A stretch of DNA of 64,000 nucleotides from an uncultured Alphaproteobacteria bacterium (lineage in GTDB: Bacteria > Pseudomonadota > Alphaproteobacteria > HIMB59 > GCA-002718135), in NCBI GenBank assembly GCA_902628835.1, contig CACOPD010000002.1:142218-206217 (forward strand), given 5' to 3'. Under the pieces are notes generated by a model. That model was given only the letters and a program-made list of their open reading frames with translations. It did no database searches and was not told the origin of the DNA. This document shows positions 42,324-52,141 of the stretch, piece by piece. A program made the translations under genes and the position numbers. How positions within the stretch are numbered: position 1 is the stretch's first letter; every line of letters starts with the position of its first letter.

Positions 42324-43713
42324 ATTGAAAATTGAAAATTTTGATAAAGAGGTTTTAAGAGAATATGATATCCGAGGTGTGGTTGGTAATAATATTAATC
42401 AAAACACCGCTTATACAATTGGAAGAACATTTGCCTATACGGTAATTAATCGATTAAAATCTAACATAATTGCTACAGGTTACGATGGAAGATTAACATC
42501 GCCAGATTTACATAAAGCATTATGTGAAGGTTTAAAAGATTCAGGTGCTAAAGTAATTAATATTGGTATGGGGCCTACACCTATGACTTATTTTGCTCAT
42601 TACCATCTTAATGCAGATGCAGCTATTATGGTGACAGGCTCTCATAATCCTTCAGAATATAATGGCTTTAAAATGGTTTTAAATAAGCATTCTTTTTATG
42701 CAGAAGATATTCAAAGCCTTCAAAAATTAATTGATCAAAATGATTTAAAATTAAAAGATGGTGAGATCATTAATCAAGATATTAAAAAAGATTATACTGA
42801 AAGATTATTACAAAATATTAATCTCGATAAAAAAATAAAAGTTGCTTGGGATATTGGTAATGGTGCAATGGGAGCTGTCATTAAGGAAGTTACAAATAAT
42901 TTAAATAATTCTGAAAATATATTAATTAATGAACAAGTTGATGGAAATTTCCCTAATCATCATCCAGATCCAACTGTTCCAAAAAATATGGAACAATTAA
43001 TAAAGTCAGTCAAAGATAGCAGTTGTGACATAGGTCTAGCTTTTGATGGAGATGGAGATCGTTTGGGTGTTGTAGACAACTTAGGAAATTTAGTGTGGGC
43101 AGATCAGTACATGTTATTGCTATGCACAGAAATTGCTAACTTATACGACAACCCAAAAATAATTATGGATGTTAAATGTAGTAAAGTTTTTTTTGATGAA
43201 GCAAAAAAACTTAATTGCAATCCTATTATGTCTAAAACTGGTCACTCTCCAATAAAAGAAAAAATGAAAGAATTAAAATCACCTTTATCAGGAGAAATGA
43301 GCGGCCATGTATGTTATGCAGATGATTTTTATGGTTACGATGATGCAATGTATGTTGCGTTACGCTTATTGCGAATATTATGTAATCAAGAAAAATCCTT
43401 GAATGAATTAATTAATATATATCCAAAAACTTATTCAACTCCTGAAACAAGGTTTGATGTAGATGAAACAAAAAAATTTTTAATTATTAAAGAAATAAAA
43501 GAAAGAATAAAAAATACAGAAGGTAAAATAATAGATATTGATGGTATAAGAGTTGAAAATGATGATGGATGGTTTCTAATGAGAGCTAGTAATACCCAAA
43601 ACCAACTAACTTGTAGAGCAGAGTCTACTTCTCAAGAAGGTCTTAAGTCTTTGATAGCAATTATCGAAAATCAGTTATCTCTAAGCGGTGTAAATTATAA
43701 GTTTACAATCTAA
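42298..43713 (+). CDS. Phosphomannomutase/phosphoglucomutase
   Basis: 471 aa, alpha-D-phosphohexomutase. The N-terminal signature is LREYDIRG (~residues 19-26), the phosphoserine loop is TGSHNPSEYNGFK (~112-124), the metal loop is FDGDGDRLG (~250), GEMSGH (~338) contacts sugar, and RASNTQNQL (~430) binds phosphate. It interconverts hexose 1- and 6-phosphates for nucleotide-sugar supply. The ATG at 42298 overlaps ugd by 26 bp; ATG 42307 is an equally possible start. Paired with ugd, it probably serves polysaccharide synthesis. It converges with the carboxypeptidase gene with an 11-bp overlap. Confidence 0.9.
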   Translation: MNTMEQVNELKIENFDKEVLREYDIRGVVGNNINQNTAYTIGRTFAYTVINRLKSNIIATGYDGRLTSPDLHKALCEGLKDSGAKVINIGMGPTPMTYFAHYHLNADAAIMVTGSHNPSEYNGFKMVLNKHSFYAEDIQSLQKLIDQNDLKLKDGEIINQDIKKDYTERLLQNINLDKKIKVAWDIGNGAMGAVIKEVTNNLNNSENILINEQVDGNFPNHHPDPTVPKNMEQLIKSVKDSSCDIGLAFDGDGDRLGVVDNLGNLVWADQYMLLLCTEIANLYDNPKIIMDVKCSKVFFDEAKKLNCNPIMSKTGHSPIKEKMKELKSPLSGEMSGHVCYADDFYGYDDAMYVALRLLRILCNQEKSLNELINIYPKTYSTPETRFDVDETKKFLIIKEIKERIKNTEGKIIDIDGIRVENDDGWFLMRASNTQNQLTCRAESTSQEGLKSLIAIIENQLSLSGVNYKFTI

Positions 43714-44815
43714 CAAAACAATCACGATTATACTTTTTTAGTCTTTTACAGGCTGTATACGCTTCTTTTTTAGAAAAATTTTCAAATCTAGATTCATAAA
43801 GTTGTTTACCGCTAACTTTTATCAGCACAACATTTGAAATTTTATTTTTAGTAGAAACTGGATATTTACTTTTAATTAATTTGATTTGTTTTTCTGCATT
43901 ATTTCTATACTTAAATGTTCCAACAACAATGGAATAAGCATTTTTTTTCTTTTCAATTTTTTGCTTTGGTGTCTCATTTTTTTTAACTATTTTTTTATTA
44001 CTACTTTTTGTCTTAATATTTAATTCAGCAAATTCCTTATCCATTATTATTTTTAAAGATTTGTTTCGTTGACTTCCTGTATCACCTCCAAAAATAATTC
44101 CTATTAATCTCTTATCATCTCTAACAGCTGAAAAAGCTAACTGAAAACCAGATGCTTTTATATATCCAGTTTTAATTCCATCAGCACCATCGTAGCTTAA
44201 CATTAATTTATTATGCGTTTTGTAAGTCTTACCCTTATAAGTAAATTTTGTTTTACTAAACAATTTATACTCTTCTGGAAAATTTGAAATTAGTGCATGT
44301 GAAAGTTTTGCTATATCTCTTGCAGTTGTTAATTGCGCTCTATTGGGCAGACCTGAAGCATTTTTAAATGTTGTATTATTCATGCCTAAATTTTTTGCAT
44401 AGCTTGTCATAAGTTTGGCAAATTCTTTTTCACTACCCGATATATTTTCAGAAACTACAGTTGCCACATCATTTGCTGATTTAATTATGAGAGCATTAAT
44501 AGCATCTCTAACTTTTATACTTGATCCTGCTTCTAAATAAAGTTTGCTTGGTGATCTTGAAGCGGCAATATTTGATACACTTAATTGACTATCATAAGTA
44601 AGCTTTCCTTTATTAATATAATCAAATACTATGTAGAGAGTCATTATTTTTGTTAAGGATGCTGGATAATTTCTTGTATCGGCGTTAACTTCGAATAGTA
44701 CTTCTTCTGTGTCAAAATCAATAACAATTGCTGCTTTTTTAGCAAAAAGATTTGATGAAAAACCTAATATTAAAAAGCTATTTAAAATTATGAGTAATAA
44801 TAAATTTTTTTTCAT
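43703..44815 (-). CDS. D-alanyl-D-alanine carboxypeptidase with SPOR domain
   Basis: 370 aa. A signal peptide (residues 1-25, ending LFA|KK) precedes a PBP5-like S11 peptidase domain with SLTK (SxxK, ~53), SAN (~113) and KTG (~216). A Lys-rich linker (~270-290) leads to a C-terminal SPOR domain (YSIVVGTFKYRNNAEKQI, ~296), which binds denuded glycan strands. It trims peptidoglycan stem peptides in the periplasm, probably near division sites. DacF-like proteins with SPOR occur beside clp genes in other alphaproteobacteria. It diverges from clpS with an 83-bp gap. Confidence 0.92.
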   Translation of the reverse strand: MKKNLLLLIILNSFLILGFSSNLFAKKAAIVIDFDTEEVLFEVNADTRNYPASLTKIMTLYIVFDYINKGKLTYDSQLSVSNIAASRSPSKLYLEAGSSIKVRDAINALIIKSANDVATVVSENISGSEKEFAKLMTSYAKNLGMNNTTFKNASGLPNRAQLTTARDIAKLSHALISNFPEEYKLFSKTKFTYKGKTYKTHNKLMLSYDGADGIKTGYIKASGFQLAFSAVRDDKRLIGIIFGGDTGSQRNKSLKIIMDKEFAELNIKTKSSNKKIVKKNETPKQKIEKKKNAYSIVVGTFKYRNNAEKQIKLIKSKYPVSTKNKISNVVLIKVSGKQLYESRFENFSKKEAYTACKRLKKYNRDCFVRL

Positions 44816-44898
44816 TTTTTCTTGATTAACATAAGATTTTCGATGCTTTCAAACAGAAAAATACTTTAAAATATTCTAAAACATATTATTTATGAAAT

Positions 44899-45234
44899 AT
44901 GGCAAATGAAGATCAAAATAATAACAATAATAAGGACGATTTTCAAAGAGGCCTTTTATTAGATACAAAGCCTAAGACAAAAAAACCATCTATGTATAAT
45001 GTTCTGCTTCTAAATGATGACTATACCCCTATGGAGTTTGTTGTTATGGTATTAGAAAAAATATTTAATAAAAAACAGGAGGAGGCTACACAAATCATGC
45101 TTCATGTTCACAAAAATGGTATTGGTGTTTGTGGAACATTTACTTATGAAGTGGCTGAGTCTAAATGTAAATCAGTAATGGATATGGCAAAAAAAAATGA
45201 ACATCCTTTACAATGCACAATGGAAAAAAGTTAA
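44899..45234 (+). CDS. clpS: ATP-dependent Clp protease adaptor ClpS
   Basis: 111 aa. After a disordered Asn/Asp-rich N-terminus, the ClpS core shows [17 protein letters not shown] (~residues 34-50), a [15 protein letters not shown] stretch (~74-88) and the usual end AEsK...HPLQCTMEK. ClpS delivers N-degron substrates (Leu, Phe, Tyr or Trp at the N-terminus) to ClpA. The stop codon overlaps the clpA ATG as TAATG, so the adaptor and unfoldase are translationally coupled. Confidence 0.95.
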   Translation: MANEDQNNNNNKDDFQRGLLLDTKPKTKKPSMYNVLLLNDDYTPMEFVVMVLEKIFNKKQEEATQIMLHVHKNGIGVCGTFTYEVAESKCKSVMDMAKKNEHPLQCTMEKS

Positions 45235-47507
45235 TGCTGTCACAAAATTTAGAAAAAACATTAAGAGAAGCATATCAACTAGCGACTACTTATAAGCATG
45301 AGTATGTAACTCTAGAGCATTTATTATTTTCTCTTTTGGAAGACCAAGATGCAATTAGTGTTCTTAAGGCGTGCGCAGTAGATATTTCAAATTTAAAAGA
45401 AAGTGTTGAGAAATTTATTATTAATGATTTAGAAAATCTTAAAGAGAACTTTACTGGAGAGCCAAAATTAACAAATGGTTTTCAAAGAGTTTTACAAAGA
45501 GCTGCTATTCACGTGCAATCGAGTGGGAGAGAGAGTGTTACAGGAGCTAACATGATTGTAGCTTTATTTTCTGAGAAAGAAAGCCATGCAGTATATTTTC
45601 TTCATCAACAAAATATGAGCAGATTAGATGCTGTGCAATATATTTCACATGGTATTTCTAAAAGTAATGAAAGTTTTGAAAATGAAGAATTTGTAGACAG
45701 TCAAACAAATGACAATAATGAACAACAAAAACCTAAAAGTGCTTTAGGTCAGTTTTGTATTAACTTAAATGAAAAATCAAAAGATGGTAAAATTGACAAG
45801 CTAATCGGAAGAAGCAAAGAACTAGATAGAACAATTCAAATTTTATGCAGAAGACAAAAAAATAATCCTTTATTTGTTGGAGACCCTGGTGTTGGGAAAA
45901 CAGCAATTGCTGAAGGATTGGCAAAAAGAATTACAGAAAAAAAAGTACCTAAAATTATGGAGGATGCAATTATATATTCACTGGATATGGGCGCTCTACT
46001 TGCAGGTACAAGATACAGAGGTGATTTTGAAGAGAGATTGAAAGCAGTTCTTAAAGAGTTACAAAAAAAAGACAAAGCTGTTTTATTTATAGATGAAATC
46101 CATACCGTTATTGGTGCAGGAGCAACCAGTGGAGGATCAATGGATGCCAGTAACTTATTAAAACCTTCTCTAGGCAATGGCACTCTTAAATGCATTGGGT
46201 CAACTACCTATAAGGAGTTTAAAAACTATTTTGAAAAAGATAGAGCTTTGGTTAGAAGGTTCCAAAAAATTGACGTTAAAGAACCATCAAAAGATGAGAC
46301 AATCAAAATTCTTGAAGGTTTAAAAACTTACTATGAAGAACATCATAATATTAAATATTCACCTGAAGCAATTATTAGCGCTGTTGAATTATCAAATAAA
46401 TATATAGGTGACAGGAAGCTTCCTGATAAAGCTATTGATGTCATTGACGAAGCAGGTGCATCACAATATTTATTGCCCGAAGAGAAAAGAAAGAAAATTA
46501 TTCTATCAAAAGACATAGAAGCAGTTGTTGCCTTAATGGCAAGAATTCCAACAAAATCTGTTAATCAAAGTGATAAGAATAGTCTAAAAAATCTAGAAAG
46601 AGATTTGAAAAATTTCGTATTTGGTCAAGACAAAGCTATAGAAGAGCTTTCATCTTCCATAAAGTTAGCAAGAGCAGGGCTTAGAGAAGATGGTAAACCA
46701 ATAGGCTCTTATTTGTTTTCCGGACCTACTGGAGTTGGAAAGACTGAGGTAGCTAAACAATTAAGTAATACACTTGGTATTAAACTTCTTAGATTTGATA
46801 TGTCAGAATATATGGAGCGTCATACTGTGAGCAGATTGATTGGAGCTCCTCCAGGCTATGTTGGTTTTGATCAAGGGGGATTATTAACAGATGGTGTAGA
46901 TCAAAATCCTCATTGTGTACTTCTTTTAGATGAAATTGAAAAAGCTCACTTTGATTTATTCAATATACTTCTTCAAGTAATGGATTATGGAAAATTGACT
47001 GATCACAATGGCAAGACTATAGATTTTAGAAATGTTATATTAATCATGACAACTAATGCTGGTGCAATTGATGTATCTAAAAACAAAATAGGATTTAATG
47101 CAAAAAGATCTAATGATGATAGTAGTGATGCAATTAATAGAATCTTTTCACCCGAATTTAGAAATCGAATTGATTCAATAATTCATTTTAATCATTTATC
47201 TAAAAATATAGTACTTTCTATCGTAGATAAGTTCATAATAGAAATTGAGGCTCAACTTGAAGACAAAGGTGTTTCATTATCAATTAATAAGGAAGCAAAA
47301 GAATTATTAGCTGAAGAAGGTTATGATGAGGTTTATGGTGCAAGAGAATTGGGAAGAGTAATACAAGAAAAAGTTAAAAAACCTATGGCTGAAGAACTAA
47401 TTTTTGGAAAATTATCTAAGGGTGGTCACGTAGAAATAACATGCAAGGATAAAAAAATTAGTTTTGAATTTTCAAATAAGCAAGAAGTTAAAAAAGAACT
47501 TGCTTAA
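45234..47507 (+). CDS. clpA: ATP-dependent Clp protease unfoldase ClpA
   Basis: 757 aa AAA+ unfoldase. The N-domain (~1-150) binds ClpS. D1 has Walker A GDPGVGKTAIA (~220) and Walker B VLFIDEIHT (~285); D2 has GPTGVGKTEVA (~502) and LLLDEIEKAHFD (~570). It unfolds substrates for ClpP. ATG 45234 is chosen because of the TAATG junction with clpS; an in-frame ATG at 45213 lies inside clpS. Convergent with the DUF482 gene with a 4-bp overlap. Confidence 0.95.
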   Translation: MLSQNLEKTLREAYQLATTYKHEYVTLEHLLFSLLEDQDAISVLKACAVDISNLKESVEKFIINDLENLKENFTGEPKLTNGFQRVLQRAAIHVQSSGRESVTGANMIVALFSEKESHAVYFLHQQNMSRLDAVQYISHGISKSNESFENEEFVDSQTNDNNEQQKPKSALGQFCINLNEKSKDGKIDKLIGRSKELDRTIQILCRRQKNNPLFVGDPGVGKTAIAEGLAKRITEKKVPKIMEDAIIYSLDMGALLAGTRYRGDFEERLKAVLKELQKKDKAVLFIDEIHTVIGAGATSGGSMDASNLLKPSLGNGTLKCIGSTTYKEFKNYFEKDRALVRRFQKIDVKEPSKDETIKILEGLKTYYEEHHNIKYSPEAIISAVELSNKYIGDRKLPDKAIDVIDEAGASQYLLPEEKRKKIILSKDIEAVVALMARIPTKSVNQSDKNSLKNLERDLKNFVFGQDKAIEELSSSIKLARAGLREDGKPIGSYLFSGPTGVGKTEVAKQLSNTLGIKLLRFDMSEYMERHTVSRLIGAPPGYVGFDQGGLLTDGVDQNPHCVLLLDEIEKAHFDLFNILLQVMDYGKLTDHNGKTIDFRNVILIMTTNAGAIDVSKNKIGFNAKRSNDDSSDAINRIFSPEFRNRIDSIIHFNHLSKNIVLSIVDKFIIEIEAQLEDKGVSLSINKEAKELLAEEGYDEVYGARELGRVIQEKVKKPMAEELIFGKLSKGGHVEITCKDKKISFEFSNKQEVKKELA

Positions 47508-48637
47508 TTTTTAAAAGGGAGAAAATCATCTAATCTTTCTTTCTGACTATCAATTAACTGACTTTCATTATCAAGAAAATTTTGAATTGCCTTGCTGAAT
47601 TCTTGATCTTTAATCCAATGCGCACTCCATGTTTTAGTAGGAACATATCCTCTCTGTAACTTATGTTCGCCTTGAGCACCAGCCTCAACTATTTTAATGT
47701 TATTTCTAATGGCATATTCTATTGCTTGATAGTAACAGAGCTCAAAATGTAAAAAGGGAACTTCGTATTTTGACCCCCATAAACGACCATATAAATGAGT
47801 TTTACTTATAAAATTAATTGCAGAAGCAACCATTTTCTCTTCTTGGAAAGCCATTATAAGCAAAATGTTATTTTTGAAATTATCTAATATTTCAAAGAAA
47901 AATTCTTTAGTTAAATACGTAGATCCCCATTTTCTTCCAGTAGTATCTAAGTAACAATCGTAAAAAAATTTTATATGCTCTTCTTTAATATCATCTCCAT
48001 TAAGTAATTTTACTTGTAAATTATTTTTTTCAATACATTGTCTTTCTCGTCTAATTATTTTTCTTTTTCTAGAAGATAAGTCATTTAAAAAATCATCAAA
48101 TTTTTTATATTCATTATTTTTCCAATGAAACTGTATCCCTGATCTAATCATAATATTCTCAACATCATTCCAATTAGAAGCATCATTAACAAAATTAAAA
48201 TGCAGGGAAGAAACATTTATTTTTTTAGCTTCTTCTATAATATTCTTAATTACTTGAACTTGTTTTTTCTTTTTATCTTTAACTGACTTATTTAAAACAA
48301 TTCTATCACCAGTAACGGGTGTAAACGGAACTGCAGATTGAAGTTTTGGATAATAATTTATTCCATATCGATGATAAGCATCAGCCCAAGAATGATCAAA
48401 GATATATTCTCCAAACGAATGGTTCTTTATGTAAAGAGGACATAATGAAATAATTTTATCATTTTCTTTTTCTATGTAATGATATGGTTGCCAACCTGTT
48501 TTGGTATTTGCACTTTTACTTTCTTCTAATGCGTGAAGAAATTCATATTGCAAGAATGGATGATCATTTCCAACACATTCGTTCCAATCTGATTTTTTAA
48601 TATCATTAAGCGAAGAGCAAAAAAAATATTTACTCAT
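47504..48637 (-). CDS. DUF482 / GNAT-type acyltransferase (FemAB-like)
   Basis: 377 aa. HPFLQYEFLHALEES (~residues 26-40), the YIFDHSWADAYHRYG stretch (~78-92), PFTPVTGDR (~103) and the C-terminal EAGAQGEHKLQRGYVP (~320) are landmarks of DUF482 proteins, which adopt a tandem GNAT (FemAB-like) fold and are annotated as N-acetyltransferases or peptidoglycan-related. The reaction is unknown. In several alphaproteobacteria this gene neighbours clpA, clpS, a RidA gene and a carboxypeptidase, as seen here. Confidence 0.85.
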   Translation of the reverse strand: MSKYFFCSSLNDIKKSDWNECVGNDHPFLQYEFLHALEESKSANTKTGWQPYHYIEKENDKIISLCPLYIKNHSFGEYIFDHSWADAYHRYGINYYPKLQSAVPFTPVTGDRIVLNKSVKDKKKKQVQVIKNIIEEAKKINVSSLHFNFVNDASNWNDVENIMIRSGIQFHWKNNEYKKFDDFLNDLSSRKRKIIRRERQCIEKNNLQVKLLNGDDIKEEHIKFFYDCYLDTTGRKWGSTYLTKEFFFEILDNFKNNILLIMAFQEEKMVASAINFISKTHLYGRLWGSKYEVPFLHFELCYYQAIEYAIRNNIKIVEAGAQGEHKLQRGYVPTKTWSAHWIKDQEFSKAIQNFLDNESQLIDSQKERLDDFLPFKN

Positions 48638-48647
48638 ATTAAGTTTA

Positions 48648-49112
48648 TTATTTTATTTTAATGATGGCGTCTATTTCAACAGAAATATTTAGAGGAAGTG
48701 CGTTTGAACCAACTGCAAATCTTGAGTGTCTCCCTTTGTCACCAAAAATATTGACTAATAAATCTGATGCTCCATTTATGATCTTTGGCTGATTGGTAAA
48801 GTTATCATTACAATTTACAAAACCTCCAAGTTTTAAAAAAGTATCTAGTCTATCCCAATCACCATCTATTGATGTTTTAAGAGCTGCAATAATATTAATG
48901 CAACAAGTTTCAGCAGCTTTTATTCCTTCTTCTTCAGTAATATCTACACCAACTTTACCACTATAAAGAATTTTACCATCAATTACGGGTCCTTGACCAG
49001 ATACATAAACAGTATTATCTGCAACCTTAAAGGGTACGTAATTTGCAAGTGGAGTTGGCATATCTGGAATTTTTAGATCTAATTTCTTGATATTTTCTTC
49101 AAAGATGTGCAT
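48648..49112 (-). CDS. RidA/YjgF-family enamine deaminase
   Basis: 154 aa. The long RidA variant: MPTPLANYVPFKVADNTVY (~residues 17-35), YVSGQGPV (~35-42), GKVGVDITEEEG, and a Cys-containing helix AAETCCINIIAAL, ending HSRFAVGSNALPLNISVEI with the Arg expected to bind carboxylate. RidA proteins hydrolyse reactive 2-aminoacrylate-type imines. ATG 49112 is preferred over an in-frame ATG at 49154 because it starts at the family N-terminus and keeps clear of the divergent cyclophilin gene. Confidence 0.87.
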   Translation of the reverse strand: MHIFEENIKKLDLKIPDMPTPLANYVPFKVADNTVYVSGQGPVIDGKILYSGKVGVDITEEEGIKAAETCCINIIAALKTSIDGDWDRLDTFLKLGGFVNCNDNFTNQPKIINGASDLLVNIFGDKGRHSRFAVGSNALPLNISVEIDAIIKIK

Positions 49113-49156
49113 TACATATATATAAAACAATTTGAGTGAAGGTAAAGAAAACAAAT

Positions 49157-49723
49157 ATGAATAAACATAAAAAACTATTTATTTTCATTTTCATATTCTC
49201 AATATTCTTAAAAGGGGGGATTTCAATGGCTGATGAAAAGAAAGATACTATTCATATGACACTTAAGGATGGTGTAGTTGTAATAGAGACAAAACCAAAC
49301 GTAGCACCAAAACATGTAAAACAAATCAAACAACTTATTGAAGAAGGACAATATAATGGAGTTGTTTTTCATAGAGTTATAGATGGCTTTATGGCTCAAA
49401 CCGGTGATGTAGAATTTGGAAATTCAAGTAATGATAATTTCAACTTATCAAGAGCAGGCACAGGTGGATCAAAACTTCCAGATATTGAAGCAGAATTTTC
49501 TTCCGAGAATCATGGAAGAGGAGCAGTATCAATGGCAAGAGCTCAAAATCCAAATAGCGCCAATAGTCAATTTTTCATTTGTTTTAATGATTGCTCTTTT
49601 TTAGATGGTCAATATACAGTTTGGGCTCAAGTTACTGAAGGTATGGAATATGTTGATAATATCACAAGAGGTGAGCCACCTGCTGATCCAGATAAAATAA
49701 TTAAAATGGAGATTGTAAAATAA
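49157..49723 (+). CDS. Peptidyl-prolyl cis-trans isomerase, cyclophilin type, exported
   Basis: 188 aa. A signal peptide (MNKHKKLFIFIFIFSIFLKG, cleavage near ISMA|DE) is followed by a bacterial cyclophilin: VVFHRVIDGFMAQTGD (~residues 66-81) with the catalytic Arg and Gln, and NSANSQFFICFNDCSFLDG (~133-151). It accelerates proline isomerisation of periplasmic proteins. ATG 49157 starts the signal peptide exactly; the frame extends seven codons upstream. A 4-bp gap separates it from the dipeptidase. Confidence 0.92.
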   Translation: MNKHKKLFIFIFIFSIFLKGGISMADEKKDTIHMTLKDGVVVIETKPNVAPKHVKQIKQLIEEGQYNGVVFHRVIDGFMAQTGDVEFGNSSNDNFNLSRAGTGGSKLPDIEAEFSSENHGRGAVSMARAQNPNSANSQFFICFNDCSFLDGQYTVWAQVTEGMEYVDNITRGEPPADPDKIIKMEIVK

Positions 49724-49727
49724 TTAA

Positions 49728-50810
49728 ATGTTTGTAGCTGACTTGCATAATGATCTTGTGCAAAGAGTTATTGAAGGTGAAGATGTTACAAAGCTTACGT
49801 CGCATGGGCATACGGACATACCAAGGTTACTAAAATCTGAAATTGATTTAGAGATTTTAATTATTTGGGTCTCTAGCAATGCTAAAGAACCAAATTTTTT
49901 TAAGAGAGCTGATAAAATGTATGATGAGATTGAAAGAATTTCATTACATGAAGAAATTATCATTCCCAAAAAGTTCTCAGATATTAATGAAGCAATAGAT
50001 AAAAATAAGACAATGCTTCCAATTTCAATGGAAGGTGGAGAAGGCTTAGAAAATGATATCAATAATTTATATCATTTTATTGAAAGAGGGCTTTTCTATT
50101 TTGGCCCAACCTGGAATCATTCTTTGGATTGGGTTTCATCAAATTATGATGAGAAATACAATTTGTCTAAACTTAAAAGCCATGGCTTAAATGAATTTGG
50201 GAAAGAGGTTATTTACATTTGCCAAGATAATAATGTGTTAGTCGATGTTTCTCACATTGGAGAAAAAAGTTTTTGGGACATTGCATCAATAAGTACCAAA
50301 CCTTTTATTGCCTCACATTCTAGCGTGTATAATTTGTGCCCACATTTTCGTAATTTAAAAGATGATCAAATTGAAGCTATCAAAAAATCAAAAGGATTAA
50401 TTGGTTTAAATCCATATCCTTTTTTTATTGATAAATCTTTTAAAGAAAGAGAATCAAAAGAAAGGAATAAATATCTTGATGAATTAAATTCTATTGAAAG
50501 AAAATATTCTAATAAAACTTCTCAATGGATAGCAAAACAACATTTTCTTCAAAAAAAATTAGCAGAAATATGCCCAAGTATAGAAGTATTTGTTGATCAT
50601 ATTGAATATGTAATTAATCAAATAGGAATTGATTATGTAGGTATAGGCAGTGACTACGATGGACTTGATTGTTTGCCCTATTCATGGAATGATTGTTTAG
50701 ATCATATGATAATTCAAGAGTCTTTAGAAAAAAGAGGTTATAAATATTTAGAAATTGAAAAAATTATGGGAAAAAATATTTTAAGAGTTTTAGAAGAAAT
50801 CTACAATTAA
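49728..50810 (+). CDS. Membrane dipeptidase (renal dipeptidase family, M19)
   Basis: 360 aa. Zinc ligands can be seen in ADLHNDLV (His-x-Asp, residues 4-11), MEGGEG (Glu, ~103), VSHIGEKSFWD (His, ~182) and ASHSSVYNLCPH (His, ~204), and GIGSDYDGL (~304) carries the last conserved Asp. It cleaves dipeptides, often with D-residues. No signal peptide is present, so despite the family name it should be cytoplasmic. Its last 21 bases overlap the convergent LysE-type gene. Confidence 0.88.
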   Translation: MFVADLHNDLVQRVIEGEDVTKLTSHGHTDIPRLLKSEIDLEILIIWVSSNAKEPNFFKRADKMYDEIERISLHEEIIIPKKFSDINEAIDKNKTMLPISMEGGEGLENDINNLYHFIERGLFYFGPTWNHSLDWVSSNYDEKYNLSKLKSHGLNEFGKEVIYICQDNNVLVDVSHIGEKSFWDIASISTKPFIASHSSVYNLCPHFRNLKDDQIEAIKKSKGLIGLNPYPFFIDKSFKERESKERNKYLDELNSIERKYSNKTSQWIAKQHFLQKKLAEICPSIEVFVDHIEYVINQIGIDYVGIGSDYDGLDCLPYSWNDCLDHMIIQESLEKRGYKYLEIEKIMGKNILRVLEEIYN

Positions 50811-51398
50811 CAAAATACCAATTAAAACTAAAATAAATCCTGATATTGTTTGTATTATACCCTGCCTTTTTTGGAAAAAATCATTCATTCCATAACTTGT
50901 CACAACAAGGGAAACAATAATGTACCAAATACCATCAATAACGGAAGCAGTTACAACAAGAATTGAATGAGAATAAAAGGAGGCATCAATTTTTACAAAT
51001 TGAGAAAAGACAGCTGAAAACCATATAAGAATTTTGGGATTAAAAATTGCTATCAAAAATCCTTGTAGGAAAGAATTAATACTTTTTTGTTCCTTAATTT
51101 TATCTATTTCCTCATTTTTTTTTAATATAAATTGAAAACCTAAATATAATAAAAAAAGAATTCCAATTATTTGAATTAATTGAAATAATAATTCGTTTGC
51201 TGTTAAAATTATTGATAATCCAGTAACTGCAAATACAGCATAAACACCCATTCCTAATCCATGACCAACAGCAGTCATAAAGCCAGCAAATCGATTAATT
51301 GTAATACTATTTCTTATAATTAACGCTAAACTTGGACCTGGTGACATTGCTCCTGCAACACAGACAGTAGCAAACTGAAGCCAAAATATAAAAGTCAC
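50790..51398 (-). CDS. LysE/RhtB-family amino-acid exporter
   Basis: 202 aa with six predicted membrane helices. The family signature GAMSPGPSLALIIRNS lies at residues ~17-32, and FLIAIFNPKILIWFSAVF near 113-130. Members export amino acids or homoserine lactone-like metabolites. The stop-side overlaps the dipeptidase gene by 21 bp. The pairing of a peptidase and an amino-acid exporter in convergent order may be coincidental. Confidence 0.88.
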   Translation of the reverse strand: MTFIFWLQFATVCVAGAMSPGPSLALIIRNSITINRFAGFMTAVGHGLGMGVYAVFAVTGLSIILTANELLFQLIQIIGILFLLYLGFQFILKKNEEIDKIKEQKSINSFLQGFLIAIFNPKILIWFSAVFSQFVKIDASFYSHSILVVTASVIDGIWYIIVSLVVTSYGMNDFFQKRQGIIQTISGFILVLIGILLIVDFF

Positions 51399-52133
51399 TT
51401 AATTATTTGTTAGGGTTAAATATTTTTTTATTGTTTCTTGTAAGCCAAATTCAAAAGTATCACAGATGAGAGCATGACCAATAGATACTTCTTTAACATT
51501 ATTTATTTTATCTAAAAAAAACTTTAAATTTTCTAAATTTAAATCATGACCAGCATTTAATTCAATTTTCGGAAACTCTTTTTTTAGATAGTTTGTTACA
51601 TCAATATAATCTTTAATTGCTTTTTCCTTATTTTCATTAAAGGTATGAGCATAATCAAAAGTATAAAGTTCTACTCTATCAGTTTGTATTATTTCTAAAT
51701 TTTCCAGTGCTTTTATAGATGGGTTAATAAATATTGAAACGCGAATATCATTTTTTTTAAATTCACTAACTATGTCCGTTAATAAATTTTTATTAGTTTC
51801 ACAGTCCCAACCAAAAGAAGAGGTTAATGCGCCAGGTGGATCTGGGACTAAAGTTACTTGATCTGGTTTAACTTCAATTACTTTTTTGACAAAAAAATCT
51901 GATGGATATCCCTCTATATTAAATTCCTTATTTTCAAAATTTGATAATAAATTTTTTAAGGGTTCAAGGTCAGAAAATTTTGCGTGTCTTTCATCCGGAC
52001 GCGGATGAACTGTAATTCCATCAGCACCATAGTTTAAACATTTATCACTAATATCAATTAAGTTTGGTAAATCAGCACCTCTAGCATTTCTTACTAAAGC
52101 AAATTTGTTAACATTTACACTTAGTGCAGTCAT
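51399..52133 (-). CDS. pdxJ: Pyridoxine 5'-phosphate synthase
   Basis: 244 aa. Motifs are LSVNVNKFALVRNARG (~residues 4-19), DGITVHPRPDERH (~44-56), NIEGYPSDFF (~76), VTLVPDPPG (~95) and ELNAGHDLNLENL (~190). PdxJ condenses 1-deoxyxylulose 5-phosphate with 3-amino-2-oxopropyl phosphate to make pyridoxine phosphate. ATG 52133 is chosen because the conserved N-terminus begins there; the longer frame to 52175 would overlap the GST gene. The neighbouring exporter starts directly after it. Confidence 0.92.
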   Translation of the reverse strand: MTALSVNVNKFALVRNARGADLPNLIDISDKCLNYGADGITVHPRPDERHAKFSDLEPLKNLLSNFENKEFNIEGYPSDFFVKKVIEVKPDQVTLVPDPPGALTSSFGWDCETNKNLLTDIVSEFKKNDIRVSIFINPSIKALENLEIIQTDRVELYTFDYAHTFNENKEKAIKDYIDVTNYLKKEFPKIELNAGHDLNLENLKFFLDKINNVKEVSIGHALICDTFEFGLQETIKKYLTLTNN

Positions 52134-52141
52134 TTTAATAT

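Noticed and set aside
45836-46195. 119-codon open frame antisense to clpA
   Set aside because: It lies opposite the strongly conserved D1 domain of ClpA and has no family signature or start context.
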